A stretch of 64,000 nucleotides of DNA from G963677485 sp942492855 (GTDB lineage: Bacteria > Armatimonadota > HRBIN16): contig OW818647.1 of assembly GCA_942492855.1 (NCBI GenBank), positions 1,240,001-1,304,000 on the forward strand, written 5' to 3'. Of this stretch, positions 25,129 through 35,138 are shown piece after piece. A model generated the notes under the pieces. That model was not told the origin of the DNA and made no database searches. It was given only the letters and a program-made list of their open reading frames with translations. Both the position numbers and the translations under genes were made by a program. Every line of letters begins with the position of its first letter. Within the stretch, counting starts at the first letter, position 1.

Positions 25129-26232
25129 GTGGAAAATCGCCGTATGATCACTCTGTTGTCGGCCGTCTGCGTCGTAGTTATCTGCGCAGTTTTGTATGTA
25201 ACTACCATCGGAAAAGCTCATGTTGACCCGAATATGAAGCCCATCGTGTGGGTGGAGTTCGGCGACTGGAAGGGCGTGTGGTGTCGCGCGGAGTATATGA
25301 ACCGCATCCGAAAGTCCTGGGAGGTAGTGCCTTGGGATGCACAAACCAAGGGGCAAAACCCACGATCGCAGCAGTATAGAACAATCAACACTGATGCACT
25401 CCCTAAAGCAGGCAAGATACGAGCCACCATCAACGGCGGGGAGTTCAAGTGCGATGACGCCAACAACGCCCCGGCTGTCTCCATGGGAGCAGTATTGTCG
25501 AAAGGCAAGCTGGTCGTCGGCAGCAGTGTTATCAAGAACTCGCTCATGACAGAGGGCATTGTCGCCTTCAACAGCACAGGCTCGGATATCTACATGGACA
25601 CGTTGGACGGCCGAAAGGCTGACCAGGCTAAAGGTCCGTATGCCGACACAGCGTTCAAGCGAACCAACACCCCTTATCTGAGCCTCATCCGGGATAAGAG
25701 TAATCTGCAGAAGAAAAAGCTGATCAAACCGCTGTTCGGACCGTACCAACACGGCAAACTGGCCCATTTTATGTTGATGCACAACGGCAAGGTGATCCCG
25801 AAAGCGGGCGGTAACACCACAGGCCATGCTAGCTCACGAACGATCATAGTGCTGGGCAAACCGCGCCAATATATGGTGCGGGAGAAGGACGGCAAACGAG
25901 TCACCAAGCGCGGCAGGGACCTGCTGCTGCTGGTGAACCACAATACAGACAAGGGTTGCCTGATCGACGAAGTGCGTCAGTTCATCGACAACCTTACCAG
26001 CGCCAAGGATGCCTCCCGAGGGGTGCTGCGGCAAGAGCTAAACAAAATGCTGAAGTCCGGTGGTCAGGAGTTCAGCATCGATTCGGTGATGATGCTGGAT
26101 GGCGGAAGCAGCTCCCAGGTTCACTACAGCGACCACCTCACCAGCCACCACTATGGAAATATCACAGACGATGTGCGGCTCTCCCCCCGGCCGATTCCGG
26201 ATTACATCCGCCTCGAGGCCGACTGGGAGTGA
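25129..26232 (+). CDS. Membrane-anchored phosphodiester glycosidase (NAGPA/DUF2233-like)
   Basis: The likely start is GTG 25129 with GAGGG 5 bases upstream, giving 367 aa; the longer open frame adds 20 residues without a ribosome-binding site. A single TM segment follows (MITLLSAVCVVVICAVLYV). The outside part contains ATINGGEF (about 105) and the family signature DSVMMLDGGSSSQVHYSD near the C-terminus, both typical of the NAGPA (N-acetylglucosamine-1-phosphodiester alpha-N-acetylglucosaminidase)/DUF2233 fold. Bacterial members hydrolyse sugar phosphodiesters or are exopolysaccharide-related. The spacing between the two motifs is longer than in short DUF2233 proteins, with an inserted Lys-rich segment. 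Probable role: extracytoplasmic removal of phosphodiester-linked sugars. Confidence 0.75.
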   Translation: MENRRMITLLSAVCVVVICAVLYVTTIGKAHVDPNMKPIVWVEFGDWKGVWCRAEYMNRIRKSWEVVPWDAQTKGQNPRSQQYRTINTDALPKAGKIRATINGGEFKCDDANNAPAVSMGAVLSKGKLVVGSSVIKNSLMTEGIVAFNSTGSDIYMDTLDGRKADQAKGPYADTAFKRTNTPYLSLIRDKSNLQKKKLIKPLFGPYQHGKLAHFMLMHNGKVIPKAGGNTTGHASSRTIIVLGKPRQYMVREKDGKRVTKRGRDLLLLVNHNTDKGCLIDEVRQFIDNLTSAKDASRGVLRQELNKMLKSGGQEFSIDSVMMLDGGSSSQVHYSDHLTSHHYGNITDDVRLSPRPIPDYIRLEADWE

Positions 26233-26244
26233 GGGGTGGGTGCG

Positions 26245-26669
26245 GCTAACCGCCAGACCGGCGCGGTCTATAGGCTACTGCCATTGTGAGCGTACTGACA
26301 GACCGCCCGGACAGTGCCAACTGCAATGCACAAATCAATTGCGCCCACGGCCGCGGGCTGAAAGCCCTGCGGCTAATTTAACGAAAAGCCGGCTCAAAGC
26401 CGGCTGCCGGCATTATCTTGCTGGGTGGGCGAAGGAATGGCTTACCAATAATCGTCGTATGACGGACCTCAGACGGCTTCTAGCCGGCTTTTCGGGTAAT
26501 AAACCGTGTCCTTTAGGGCGCGGTGGTGAGCGTATGATCTGTAGGAAATCGTCTGGTGACTAAACCTGCGGCATCGTGGCAACTGATTATCATGGTTACC
26601 CACCAGACCGGCGCGGTCTATAGGCTACTGCCATTGTGAGCGTTTTGAAAGACCACCCCGGACAGTGCC
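26245..26669. repeat. Pair of 74-bp direct repeats around non-coding DNA
   Basis: 26245-26318 and 26595-26669 are nearly identical, both containing CAGACCGGCGCGGTCTATAG followed by GCTACTGCCATTGTGAGCG. They enclose about 275 bp with AGCCGGCT hairpins (26390-26412). The same CCGCCAGACCGGCGCGGTCT core occurs at 52900 and 63935, and degenerate versions at 18771, 20182 and 20351. There is no gene in 26233-26686. Confidence 0.75.
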
Positions 26670-26686
26670 TGTCCATCCCGTCCCCA

Positions 26687-28345
26687 TCAGCCCCCTCGCA
26701 ACAGCTCGCGGGCGTGCAGGATGGCGGCCTCGCTGCGGCCGCCCAGCATCCGGGCGATCTCCCGCACACGATCCTCCCCATCGATAGCGTGAACCTGGCT
26801 GATGGTGCGGCCAGCCTCTTCATGCTTCGTGATGACGAACTGTTGGGCGGCGAGACAGGCGATCTGGGGTAAGTGGGTGATGCACAGCACCTGCCGATGG
26901 GTGGCCAGGTTGCCGATCTGGCGGCCGACCGTCAACGCGGTATCCCCGCCGATGCCGGCATCCACCTCATCAAACACCAGCGTGGGCACGCTGCCGATGT
27001 CCACCATCACGCCCTTCAACGCCAGCATCACACGGGACAACTCACCGCCGGAGGCGCATCGGGCCAATGAGCGCGCGGGCTCGCCCGGGTTCGCGCTCAA
27101 CAAGAACTCCACACTCTCCTGCCCAAACTCATCCAGCGCCTTGGGAATCATCTGTACCTGAAAACTGGCATGAGGCATGGCGAGCGCAGCCAGATGCTGC
27201 AGCATCAGCACGCTCAGCCGATCTGCCGCCTGCCGGCGCTGTTCGCTCAACTCATCGGCGATCGCGGCAGCCTTCTTACGGCAGACCTCCAGCTCGTGCT
27301 CCAGCTCTTCGCTTCGCTGCTCACCGCCCTGAAGCCGCTGCAGTTTCAAGGCGAGTTCGTTCGCCAGCTCCAAAATTTCATCCACGCTATCGCCGTATTT
27401 TCGCTTCAACCCTTTGATGGCATGAAGCCGGTCCTGCACCACTTCCAGGCGCTCAGGACTGAACTCAATCTCCTCGCGATACCGGCGCAACTGCTCCGAG
27501 GCGTCCTGGCACTGCACCAAAGCCCCCTGCAGACCTTCCACTAAGGGCTCGAGGGTGGGGTCATACCGGCATGCCTGCTCCAGCGTGGTGACGGCCCGCG
27601 AAATCAACAGCTCCGCGCAGGGCTCCCCCTGGGTCAGGGCCTGCTGAGCTCCCTCTGCACTTTCAAACAGACGCTCCGCATGCTGCATCCGCTGGAACTC
27701 CGCCTCAAGAAGCTGCTCTTCGCCTGCTGTAAGGCCGGCCTGCTCGATTTCGTTAAGCTGGAAACTGGTGAGGTCGATGAGGTGAATCCGGTCGCGCGCA
27801 TCGGCCTGAAGCTGCTTTAACTCACGCTGCTTCTGATGCCACTCGCGCACGGCTTGTGAAAGCTCCTCCCGAAGCTGCAGCGCCTTAGGTCCCGCCCACT
27901 GGTCGAGTAGGCGCAACTGCTCATCGACGTTCAACAGCGATTGATGGCCGTGCTGACCCAGTAAATCTACCAGCCTGTCCCCCACCGATTTTAACTGGCT
28001 GACGGGCACCGCCATGCCGTTGATGCGCGCCTGGTTACGGCCGGACGCCGATATCTCCCTGCTGAGGTAAAGCCGTCCTTCTTCAGGTTCGATCTCAATC
28101 TCCGCCAGCTCAGACGCCAGCCAGCCGTCCTGGCTCACATCAAACACCGCGGTCACTTTGGCTTTGTCTGCACCGGCGCGAATCATTTCTGTGTCTGCTC
28201 GTTCGCCCAACGCCAGGTTGAGGGCGTTGATGAGAATGCTCTTACCTGCACCCGTTTCACCCGAAAGCACCGTCAGCCCGGCATTCAGCTCCAGCCGAAG
28301 GTGCTCAATGAGTGCGAACTGGTCCACAGTGATTTCGATGAGCAT
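26687..28345 (-). CDS. recN: DNA repair protein RecN (SMC-like ATPase)
   Basis: A 552-aa protein, normal RecN length. Walker A GETGAGKSI is at 29-37. A long coiled coil (about 160-350) joins the two ATPase halves. The ABC signature SGGELSRVMLALKG is at about 430-443 and Walker B LVFDEVDAGIGG at about 460. RecN acts in double-strand break repair by holding DNA ends together with RecA. The ATG directly follows the nadK stop (TAG-ATG), so it is the last gene of the TPR-nadK-recN operon. Clustering of nadK and recN is common in bacteria, and here they are joined by a TPR gene. Confidence 0.95.
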   Translation of the reverse strand: MLIEITVDQFALIEHLRLELNAGLTVLSGETGAGKSILINALNLALGERADTEMIRAGADKAKVTAVFDVSQDGWLASELAEIEIEPEEGRLYLSREISASGRNQARINGMAVPVSQLKSVGDRLVDLLGQHGHQSLLNVDEQLRLLDQWAGPKALQLREELSQAVREWHQKQRELKQLQADARDRIHLIDLTSFQLNEIEQAGLTAGEEQLLEAEFQRMQHAERLFESAEGAQQALTQGEPCAELLISRAVTTLEQACRYDPTLEPLVEGLQGALVQCQDASEQLRRYREEIEFSPERLEVVQDRLHAIKGLKRKYGDSVDEILELANELALKLQRLQGGEQRSEELEHELEVCRKKAAAIADELSEQRRQAADRLSVLMLQHLAALAMPHASFQVQMIPKALDEFGQESVEFLLSANPGEPARSLARCASGGELSRVMLALKGVMVDIGSVPTLVFDEVDAGIGGDTALTVGRQIGNLATHRQVLCITHLPQIACLAAQQFVITKHEEAGRTISQVHAIDGEDRVREIARMLGGRSEAAILHARELLRGG

Positions 28346-29221
28346 CTACAGGTTCACCCTTTCGCCCCACAACAGACGTGTGCGCAGTTTACAGTAGAAC
28401 TCGTCGGGGTCAAAGGTGATGAGGCGCGTGATCTGCGCCGCTTTGGACACCGTCACGCGGTCACCAGATTGCAGCCGCCAAACCTCCCAGCCGTCCGTCT
28501 GCAGCACGATCTGGTCATCCTGTGCCTTCACGGTCACACTCACCGTGCGATGGGCGGGCAGTATCATAGGCCGCGCGGCCAGTGTGTGCGCGCAGATGGG
28601 GGTGAGTAGAATCACCTCGCAGGTCGGGTCGACAATCGGCCCGCCAGCGCTCAGCGAATAGGCCGTCGAACCGGTTGGCGAGGCGATCACAAGCCCGTCA
28701 GCACTGTATTGCGCCAGCGGATTATCATCGATGTAGGTCTGGAAATCGACCATGTGGCTGACCGATCCACGGCTGATCACGATGTCGTTCATGGCCAGGT
28801 TGTGCGCCACAACTTCGCCATTCCGCGAGACATCGCAACTGATCATCATGCGGTTTTCGGTTTCATACTTGCCAGAGAGCACATCTGCCAGCCGGTCGAT
28901 GAACTCCTCGGGCGGTATCTGAGTGATGAAACCAAACCGGCCCAGCCGAACCCCAAACAGCGGGGTCTGCCGCTGCGCACCCAGCTTCGAGGCGCGTAAA
29001 ATGGTGCCATCGCCGCCGATGCTGATCACCAGATCGGTCTGGCTCAACGTCTCCAAATCGGCTGCCGGGGTGGTGAGGTGTGCAGCCTCCACCAGCTCCC
29101 CGCTTGCCAGACAGCTCACGCCGTGCGATTCCAAAAAGGCGACGGCTGTACGCACCAGCTCAAGGGCAGCCGGTCGGTTGACATTGGCCACCAGTGCCGC
29201 GGATCGGATGGCTTCAGGCAT
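28346..29221 (-). CDS. nadK: NAD kinase
   Basis: The start is ATG 29221 (MPEAIRSAAL; 291 aa); the frame is open for 13 more codons that would overlap the TPR gene. It phosphorylates NAD to NADP in the cytoplasm. Family motifs: GGDGT at 69-73, GVRLGRFGFIT, the NDIVISRG block, and DGLVIASPTGSTAYSLSAGG, the NAD-binding signature. It sits between the TPR gene (4-base gap) and recN (0-base gap), clearly one operon. Confidence 0.95.
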   Translation of the reverse strand: MPEAIRSAALVANVNRPAALELVRTAVAFLESHGVSCLASGELVEAAHLTTPAADLETLSQTDLVISIGGDGTILRASKLGAQRQTPLFGVRLGRFGFITQIPPEEFIDRLADVLSGKYETENRMMISCDVSRNGEVVAHNLAMNDIVISRGSVSHMVDFQTYIDDNPLAQYSADGLVIASPTGSTAYSLSAGGPIVDPTCEVILLTPICAHTLAARPMILPAHRTVSVTVKAQDDQIVLQTDGWEVWRLQSGDRVTVSKAAQITRLITFDPDEFYCKLRTRLLWGERVNL

Positions 29222-29225
29222 CAAG

Positions 29226-30674
29226 CTATTTCCCGTACCGGGCCAGGTTGGCCTGCGCATCTGAGTAGTCCGGCTTCACCTGAAGTGCCTTGCGGAAGAG
29301 CTGTTTGGCTTCATCGTTGCGGTTCTGCTTCTCGCGGATCACCCCCAAATTGTTGTATGGGTAAGGGTACTTCGGATCTGCCTGGATCGCCTTTTCAAAG
29401 CTGCTGGCCGATTCGATGAGCTTGCCTAGCTTCTCGTAGACCAAACCTAGACCGTTCAACGCCTCCGCACTCTTCGGCTCCTTCGCGATCACGGCCATGT
29501 AGTGCTTCTCCGCATCAACGGCCCGCCCCTGCTGGATAAGCAGCGCACCAAGCGCATTCCGTGCCCGCAGATGAGTGGGAGAGGCCGCCACCAACTGGTT
29601 CAATGTCTGAATGGAGTCTTCGGTACGTCCCAGTTCCAGCAGCACCAGGCTGAGCTGCCACAGCGCGTCCACATCCTTAGCATCCTTCACCAGCAGCTTG
29701 CGGTAGTGCCCTTCGCTTAACTTGAAGTCTTTACGGGCCTGGGCAATCACCGCGGCGGCTCGGGTCGCACTGATGCTGTCTGCCTTAACAGCCAGCGCGG
29801 CGTCAATCGCCTTCTGGGCATCTTCGTAGCGAGACAGACGGTAACACACACTGGCCAGGTTAAATTGCGCCTCGAAACTGCCGGGGCTGACAGCCACGGC
29901 CCGTTCCAGATTCTTGATGGCCTCGCTCAATCCGTTGTTTTGAACCGCGATATTGGCTGACCCTATGAGTGCTGTCAGGTTGTTGGGTTCGAGTTTGAGT
30001 GCCGTGGCGAACGCCTTCTTGGCTTCAGGCGCCTTTTTAGCCCCTAACAGTGCATTGCCGTAGTTCGCCCAATAGAGACCTGTAGAAGGGGACAGTTTCG
30101 TAGCCTTTGCACCTGCATCTGAGGCCGACTTCCAGTCCTTGCTGCGCTGGGTCAGTGTGTTGATGTAGTCCCAGGCACTGCTCTCACGGGGATTCAACAC
30201 CACGGTGGATTTGAAGCTGGCGAGTGCATCTGTCATCTTATTCAAGCGCACCTGAAGCACACCCATGCTGTAGATCGCAGCGGAATCTTTCGGGTTGAGT
30301 TTGGCAGCGCTCTGGTAAGCCTGCAGAGCCTCCGCTGATCGGTCCGCTTGATCGAGTGCGGCCCCCAGATTCAGCCAGACCTGCGTGTTCTTGGGGTATT
30401 TCTTGCTGGCTTCCTGCAGCACACCCACCGCGGCCGCGGCGTTGCCGTTCTTCAGGTATGTGTAACCCAGCCAGCTTAAGGTGGCCTCATGGGAAGGGCT
30501 CTTCTGGCGTCCCTCTTCCAGCATGCCGATCGCCATGGTGGTGTTACCGGCGTTAAGTGCCGTCACTGCATCGGCCACCAGTTTGTCGGCCGCGGCGGTG
30601 TCAGCCGGTGCCGCCAGGCAGTTCATGGCGCACAATGCTGGGATTATGAATGTCAGCGTGAAAATGCGTTTCAA
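29226..30674 (-). CDS. Secreted TPR-repeat protein
   Basis: A 482-aa protein with an N-terminal signal peptide (about 1-22, ending CLA|AP). From residue 25 on it is a continuous array of about 12 tetratricopeptide repeats (for example PKNTQVWLNLGAALDQADRS, ADPKYPYPYNNLGVIREKQN). It is likely a periplasmic scaffold or partner-binding protein. It is the first gene of the operon with nadK and recN; I see no mechanistic link, so co-expression may be incidental. Confidence 0.85.
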   Translation of the reverse strand: MKRIFTLTFIIPALCAMNCLAAPADTAAADKLVADAVTALNAGNTTMAIGMLEEGRQKSPSHEATLSWLGYTYLKNGNAAAAVGVLQEASKKYPKNTQVWLNLGAALDQADRSAEALQAYQSAAKLNPKDSAAIYSMGVLQVRLNKMTDALASFKSTVVLNPRESSAWDYINTLTQRSKDWKSASDAGAKATKLSPSTGLYWANYGNALLGAKKAPEAKKAFATALKLEPNNLTALIGSANIAVQNNGLSEAIKNLERAVAVSPGSFEAQFNLASVCYRLSRYEDAQKAIDAALAVKADSISATRAAAVIAQARKDFKLSEGHYRKLLVKDAKDVDALWQLSLVLLELGRTEDSIQTLNQLVAASPTHLRARNALGALLIQQGRAVDAEKHYMAVIAKEPKSAEALNGLGLVYEKLGKLIESASSFEKAIQADPKYPYPYNNLGVIREKQNRNDEAKQLFRKALQVKPDYSDAQANLARYGK

Positions 30675-30807
30675 AGGTCACCTCTCAACGTGGGTTCTGC
30701 GATTGTATACTGGTTCGATTATAGCAGAAGGCAGGCCCCACCATCATATCTGACGGTTTACAGACCGCCGCCATTACAAGAGTGAGAGTTCTCGAGCGAT
30801 TATTCGT

Positions 30808-30856
30808 GTATTACAATAGAACCTGGCCATGCTAACAGGATTCGCATGGCCAGGTT
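30808..30856 (-). terminator. Terminator at the end of fibre cassette IV
   Basis: AACCTGGCCATGC (30820-30832) pairs exactly with GCATGGCCAGGTT (30844-30856), 9 bases after the last fibre stop; the minus-strand tail is TCTATTGTAAT. It differs in sequence from the GCGGCTGGGG terminators of the other cassettes. Confidence 0.65.
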
Positions 30857-30865
30857 AGGCAAGGG

Positions 30866-33061
30866 TTACAGACTGTTGGGCACAAACAACACCCGCAGCG
30901 AGGTGAACCTGGTGTAGAAGGTGCGAGGCGAAGATCCTGCCAGATATTCACCTTGCAGAAGGAACGAATAGGTCTGTCCTCTCGTTGCCGTGACCACCCA
31001 GCTCACCGTCTGCCCCAGATCCATCCGGGCACTCACACTGGTCTCTTGTATATAAGATGTGTGCTGAAGGTAAACATGGTTACCCGGCACCGAGGTGTCG
31101 AAAAGCGTCAACTTGAACATGGCGGGGGAACCTGCGGACGAGTCACCTCTTTGGTTGACGGCTCCGTCAAGAACGAAATAACCATTTCCTGGTGCTGTCA
31201 CGGTCGCCGTTTCCAGGTACTTCAAGTCGCCGTCATTCCAGTTCACGTAATCAGTGTGCATCTGGAACCTCACTGCCGGCAGGTTTTTGGCGGAGATGCT
31301 TCCATTCACATCAATGCTGGCCACCTCGCCGCCGTTTCCGCCGAACACTGCGATTTTACCTGTGCCAAAATTGCTGATGTTCAACACACCATCTGCACTG
31401 TTACCTGACCCGCCTAAACGCATTGCAGGTGAACTGTTGCCCGTGGCATTGGTGTTCTCAATATAACTCAGAGGAGTGGTGTAGTTGCCGGTTTGAGATC
31501 CCTGCATATGGAATTTCAATGCGGGCACAGCCACGCCGATACCCACATTACCCGTGCCAGTGATGCTGATGCGAGGAATGTGGTTGGTGGCGATATCAAG
31601 CCCGAACTGGTTGCCGCCCGGGGAGCGCTTGCTGAAAATACCCTCACCGGAAGCAACCCCGAAATGTACCCCACCGCTGTTAAGGGTGCCCGTGTTTACA
31701 CCCGCGCTATCTACCTCAAGACCCCAGGTTTTTATGTTGCCTGAGGCTGTGATATCTGTGAATGTGTCTGCTCGCTGCCAACTGCCCACGCCACCGGCAT
31801 CACTTTTCAATAGATAGCCACTATTCGCTCCTGCGGCCATTTTGAAACCGCCCACCTGTGCCTGGCCATCTACCAGCAGTCCTGGACCTTTTTGGTTCCC
31901 TGTGATGTGAAGCGTGGGGGCAGACGAATTCACATTATCAATGCCCAACAGCATCGTCTTGCCCTTGCCACTATTGGTAAGGCTAATTGTAGCATCATCG
32001 GTGGACGCGGTGGTGGTATAAGGCAGCGTCAGTCCGTCACGCCGCCATGATGCGATACCTGCGGCATCGCTGCCCAGCACATAACCATCTGCTGCACCAG
32101 AGGGCAACTTAAGCGTGGTCGCTTGAAGGATGCCGTCAAACAGCCCCGCAAGACCGCTGCCAGGAACGGCCTTAATCGCTGGTCCACTACCCGTGGTCTG
32201 GGCGAGTAGACTGGGCTGCGTGTTTGCTGCCTTCGCGATGTCAAACACACCTGCCGAGCCGTTACCTGTGGTGTGTGATATCAATGTGTTAGCGGCTCCG
32301 CCCACACTGTCGAAGTAGGCAGCCCCGCCAACAGCCTGGTTTCGTACGACGAGCGTGGTGAGGTCGGCAGTGCCTGTCGTCTCAAACCGAGCGGCGTTGC
32401 CACTGCCAGTAGCGACTCCTTTCACACCAGCGCCGCTGCCGTTCGTCGTGGCAGATACGGCGGACCCGTTTCCGTTTGTGCTTGCCTCAATTGCTGCGCC
32501 AGTTCCATTGGTACTAGCTAATACAGCACTCCCACCACTAGATGGGTTGTTGATCTTGAAATACCCGGCAACACCGCTGCCTGTATTCATCGCCATCAAG
32601 GCGGCCCCTGCCCCCGAATTTGAGAGTGACAACACAGGGTTAGAACTAGCTATTGTTGCCACCGCCGGCCAGAACAACTCTGCAGCTTTGATGGCGAAGG
32701 GGACCGCTCCCAGTGCGATGCGCGGCATGGGTGTGTCGGTGCCCATCTGCACCTGCAAGAAGACATCGGCACTGGAGAGTACCGCGGACGGGATGGGCCC
32801 CAGCGATGCCGTAAACAGCCCCTTGTTCAGCGTGACAGTTTTGTTACCGCTGCCCCAAAGTTGGCTTCCTCCTACCTTGGTATCCCAGATGCTGAAAATC
32901 ATCTGGTAATCTCCATTCGGTAGTGGTGTACCTGCGGTATCGGTCAGCCGGCCCTGGTAGTTGAAACTGCTGGGTAAAACTTGTGCGTGCAGCGGTAGTG
33001 ATGCAGCACATATGCTGAGTGCAAAGATTACGAAATAGCCAAGGTGTAGGTGACGCCTCAT
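30866..33061 (-). CDS. Fibre-like secreted protein 8 (cassette IV, B)
   Basis: 731 aa, ATG start with AGGAGG. The signal peptide is 1-26. The N-terminal domain (about 27-140) has SFNYQGRLTDTAGTP, a LWGSGNKTV strand and PRIALGAVPFAIKAAELFWP, a domain also seen at the start of many secreted tail-fibre-like bacterial proteins. A Gly/Thr/Ala repeat shaft (about 145-300, ~11-residue spacing) includes GSAVSATTNGSGAGVKGVA. It contains the optional ~80-aa module (GAADGYVLGSDAAGIASW through GLLVDGQAQ). A collar follows (VGIGVAVPALKFHM, SYIENTNATG, GVLNISNFGTGKIAVFGGNG), then a C-terminal beta-rich head of about 120 aa ending SLRVLFVPNSL. Likely a homotrimeric extracellular fibre by analogy with phage fibres (inference). 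It is the last gene of the array. Confidence 0.85.
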   Translation of the reverse strand: MRRHLHLGYFVIFALSICAASLPLHAQVLPSSFNYQGRLTDTAGTPLPNGDYQMIFSIWDTKVGGSQLWGSGNKTVTLNKGLFTASLGPIPSAVLSSADVFLQVQMGTDTPMPRIALGAVPFAIKAAELFWPAVATIASSNPVLSLSNSGAGAALMAMNTGSGVAGYFKINNPSSGGSAVLASTNGTGAAIEASTNGNGSAVSATTNGSGAGVKGVATGSGNAARFETTGTADLTTLVVRNQAVGGAAYFDSVGGAANTLISHTTGNGSAGVFDIAKAANTQPSLLAQTTGSGPAIKAVPGSGLAGLFDGILQATTLKLPSGAADGYVLGSDAAGIASWRRDGLTLPYTTTASTDDATISLTNSGKGKTMLLGIDNVNSSAPTLHITGNQKGPGLLVDGQAQVGGFKMAAGANSGYLLKSDAGGVGSWQRADTFTDITASGNIKTWGLEVDSAGVNTGTLNSGGVHFGVASGEGIFSKRSPGGNQFGLDIATNHIPRISITGTGNVGIGVAVPALKFHMQGSQTGNYTTPLSYIENTNATGNSSPAMRLGGSGNSADGVLNISNFGTGKIAVFGGNGGEVASIDVNGSISAKNLPAVRFQMHTDYVNWNDGDLKYLETATVTAPGNGYFVLDGAVNQRGDSSAGSPAMFKLTLFDTSVPGNHVYLQHTSYIQETSVSARMDLGQTVSWVVTATRGQTYSFLLQGEYLAGSSPRTFYTRFTSLRVLFVPNSL

Positions 33062-33151
33062 ATGTGGCCTCCTAAATCGGTACGATCATGCTAGACTGGT
33101 ATGACGGAATGTTTACAATATTAGCATCTGCTTCCTGTTGATTTACCCTCT

Positions 33152-35110
33152 TCATTGGGTCAACACGGCCGGGAAATATTGAACGGTGAGTTGACTGCCT
33201 AAGTGCCAGAAATCAACAGTCATTCCGCCACCTGTACAATATCCCTGAAGTTTGAATATCCTTTGTACACCGGCGGTAACCGGTAAGGTAACAGAGACGG
33301 TTAGTGACCCTTCATGAGTGCCAGCATTGGCCAAGGAGAATATCGACCTGTCAAGATAGACTCTGTGGTTACTGTCGGTATCGTCTACGATGCTGAGTTG
33401 GAACCATACTGAGGTTCCCGTCGAATCACCACCTACTGGCACCAAGCCATCAATCTTGACATACCCGTCATTTGGAGGTCTTACTGTCAAAGTTTCCAGA
33501 AATGTGATCTCACCATTCGACCAGTGGTAGGCCGTAGTATAGGGGGTATGGCGACTGACAGCTATCGAGGGAAGGTTCGTGGCCGTTATACTACCCGCAG
33601 TCGTGATGTTACCTGCGCTGTCGATGTTTGCCACTTCACCACCGTTACCGCCGAAAGCGACGATCTTGCCGGTGCCCAGGTTGCTGATGTTCAGCACACC
33701 GTCTGGACTATTGCCCGACGAAGCCAGCCGCAACGCCGGTCCGCTGTTACCCGTGCTGTTGGTGTTTTCTATGTAAGCCAGCGGTGTAGTATAGTTTCCG
33801 CTCTGAGTGCCTTGTACATGCAGCTTGTAACCCGGTGTTTCTGTGCCTATGCCCACCCGACCGGTGCTATCCATATGCAGCCGAGTGGTATAGTTGGTTG
33901 ACAAGCTGAGGGAGTTTTGGTTGGTGCCGGTGGTTCGCTTGCTAAATATTCCCTCGCCGGAGTTGCTGCCAAAGCGTAATCCTCCCTGAGTGAGGCTGCC
34001 CGGGTTGGTGTTGTTGTAATCCACATTGATGGCATATGCTTTGATAGTACCGCTGGTGGTCAGGTCTGGAAACTGGTTAGCAGGGCTCCAGATACCATTA
34101 CCTGAGGCATCCGCGGTGAGTACATGGCCAGCCACGGCACCACTTGCCATCTTGAAGCTGCCGATCTGGGCCAGTCCTGAAATCTGCACACCGCCCTCAA
34201 ACAACCCCGCCAGACCGAAACCGGCAGTGGCCTTGAGGGCCGCTCCTGCTCCTGCCATTTTTGTCCATACGCCTGGTTCGGAGCCCGTGGCATCGAATAT
34301 GGCCGCTCCGCCTGAAGTGGATTTTGATTTGACAGAAAGGCTGGGTTGGCTTCCGGAGGCCGACTCGAAATAAGCCGCGCCGCCCATCGAATGGTGGATG
34401 GCAGTTAATGTGGTTTTACTGCTGTTGCCGGTTGTGACAAACCGTCCTGCCGTTCCATCGCCTGAAGCGTTGCTGTATATGCCGTTGCCATTTGCGCTGT
34501 TGATCGCAGAAATCGCAGTTCCTGTTGAGCTGTTAGTCGCGAGTAAGGCAGCTCCGGCCCCGCTAGTTGAAGCCACCAGTGCAGGTGAGATATTTTGGGG
34601 GTTCGATATTTCGAAGGAACCTGCGCTACCCTGACCGGAATTGACCACTTTCAAGGTTTGCCCAGTGCCTGTATTAATCAGTGTCAAAACAGGATCAGTG
34701 TTCGATATCGAAGCGACCGCTGGCCAAAATAACTCCACCGCCTTGAGGGCATACGGCACGGCACCTAGCGCGATACGTGGCATCGGTACATCGGTGCCTA
34801 ACTGTACCTGCAGATACGCGCTAGTGCCAGGAAGTGCGGCAGAGTGGATGGGGCCTAACTGTATGGTAAACAGCCCCTTGTTCAATGCCACGGTCTTGTT
34901 CCCGCTTCCCCAAAGCTGTTTTCCACTTGTGACCGCATCCCAGATGCTGAACACCATCTGGTAGTTGCCATTGGGCATGGGGGTGCCAGCGGTGTCGGTC
35001 AGCCGACCCTGATAGTTAAAGCTACTAGGTAGTGTCTGTGCGTGCAGCGATAATGACATAACTGGCAATAACAATAGTAGTGCGATCTTGATGAACAATG
35101 AATTCTTCAT
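33152..35110 (-). CDS. Fibre-like secreted protein 7 (cassette IV, A)
   Basis: 652 aa. The start is ATG 35110 behind AGGAG; the open frame continues upstream only as an off-frame reading of the dockerin gene. The signal peptide is about 1-25. The N-terminal domain is as in the other copies (FNYQGRLTDTAGTPMPNGNY). The shaft is short, with SANGNGIYSNASGDGTAGRF. It lacks the ~80-aa GYVLGSDAAG...LLVDGQA module: GLFEGGVQISG runs directly into AQIGSFKMASG. The head is one of the most divergent (SRHTPYTTAYHWSNGEITFL; end QLTVQYFPAVL instead of SLRVLFVPN). It lies 28 bases after the dockerin gene and 90 bases before fibre 8, so the three form one operon. Confidence 0.85.
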   Translation of the reverse strand: MKNSLFIKIALLLLLPVMSLSLHAQTLPSSFNYQGRLTDTAGTPMPNGNYQMVFSIWDAVTSGKQLWGSGNKTVALNKGLFTIQLGPIHSAALPGTSAYLQVQLGTDVPMPRIALGAVPYALKAVELFWPAVASISNTDPVLTLINTGTGQTLKVVNSGQGSAGSFEISNPQNISPALVASTSGAGAALLATNSSTGTAISAINSANGNGIYSNASGDGTAGRFVTTGNSSKTTLTAIHHSMGGAAYFESASGSQPSLSVKSKSTSGGAAIFDATGSEPGVWTKMAGAGAALKATAGFGLAGLFEGGVQISGLAQIGSFKMASGAVAGHVLTADASGNGIWSPANQFPDLTTSGTIKAYAINVDYNNTNPGSLTQGGLRFGSNSGEGIFSKRTTGTNQNSLSLSTNYTTRLHMDSTGRVGIGTETPGYKLHVQGTQSGNYTTPLAYIENTNSTGNSGPALRLASSGNSPDGVLNISNLGTGKIVAFGGNGGEVANIDSAGNITTAGSITATNLPSIAVSRHTPYTTAYHWSNGEITFLETLTVRPPNDGYVKIDGLVPVGGDSTGTSVWFQLSIVDDTDSNHRVYLDRSIFSLANAGTHEGSLTVSVTLPVTAGVQRIFKLQGYCTGGGMTVDFWHLGSQLTVQYFPAVLTQ

Positions 35111-35138
35111 GTGGGTGCTCCTAACGCTCAGATTTATC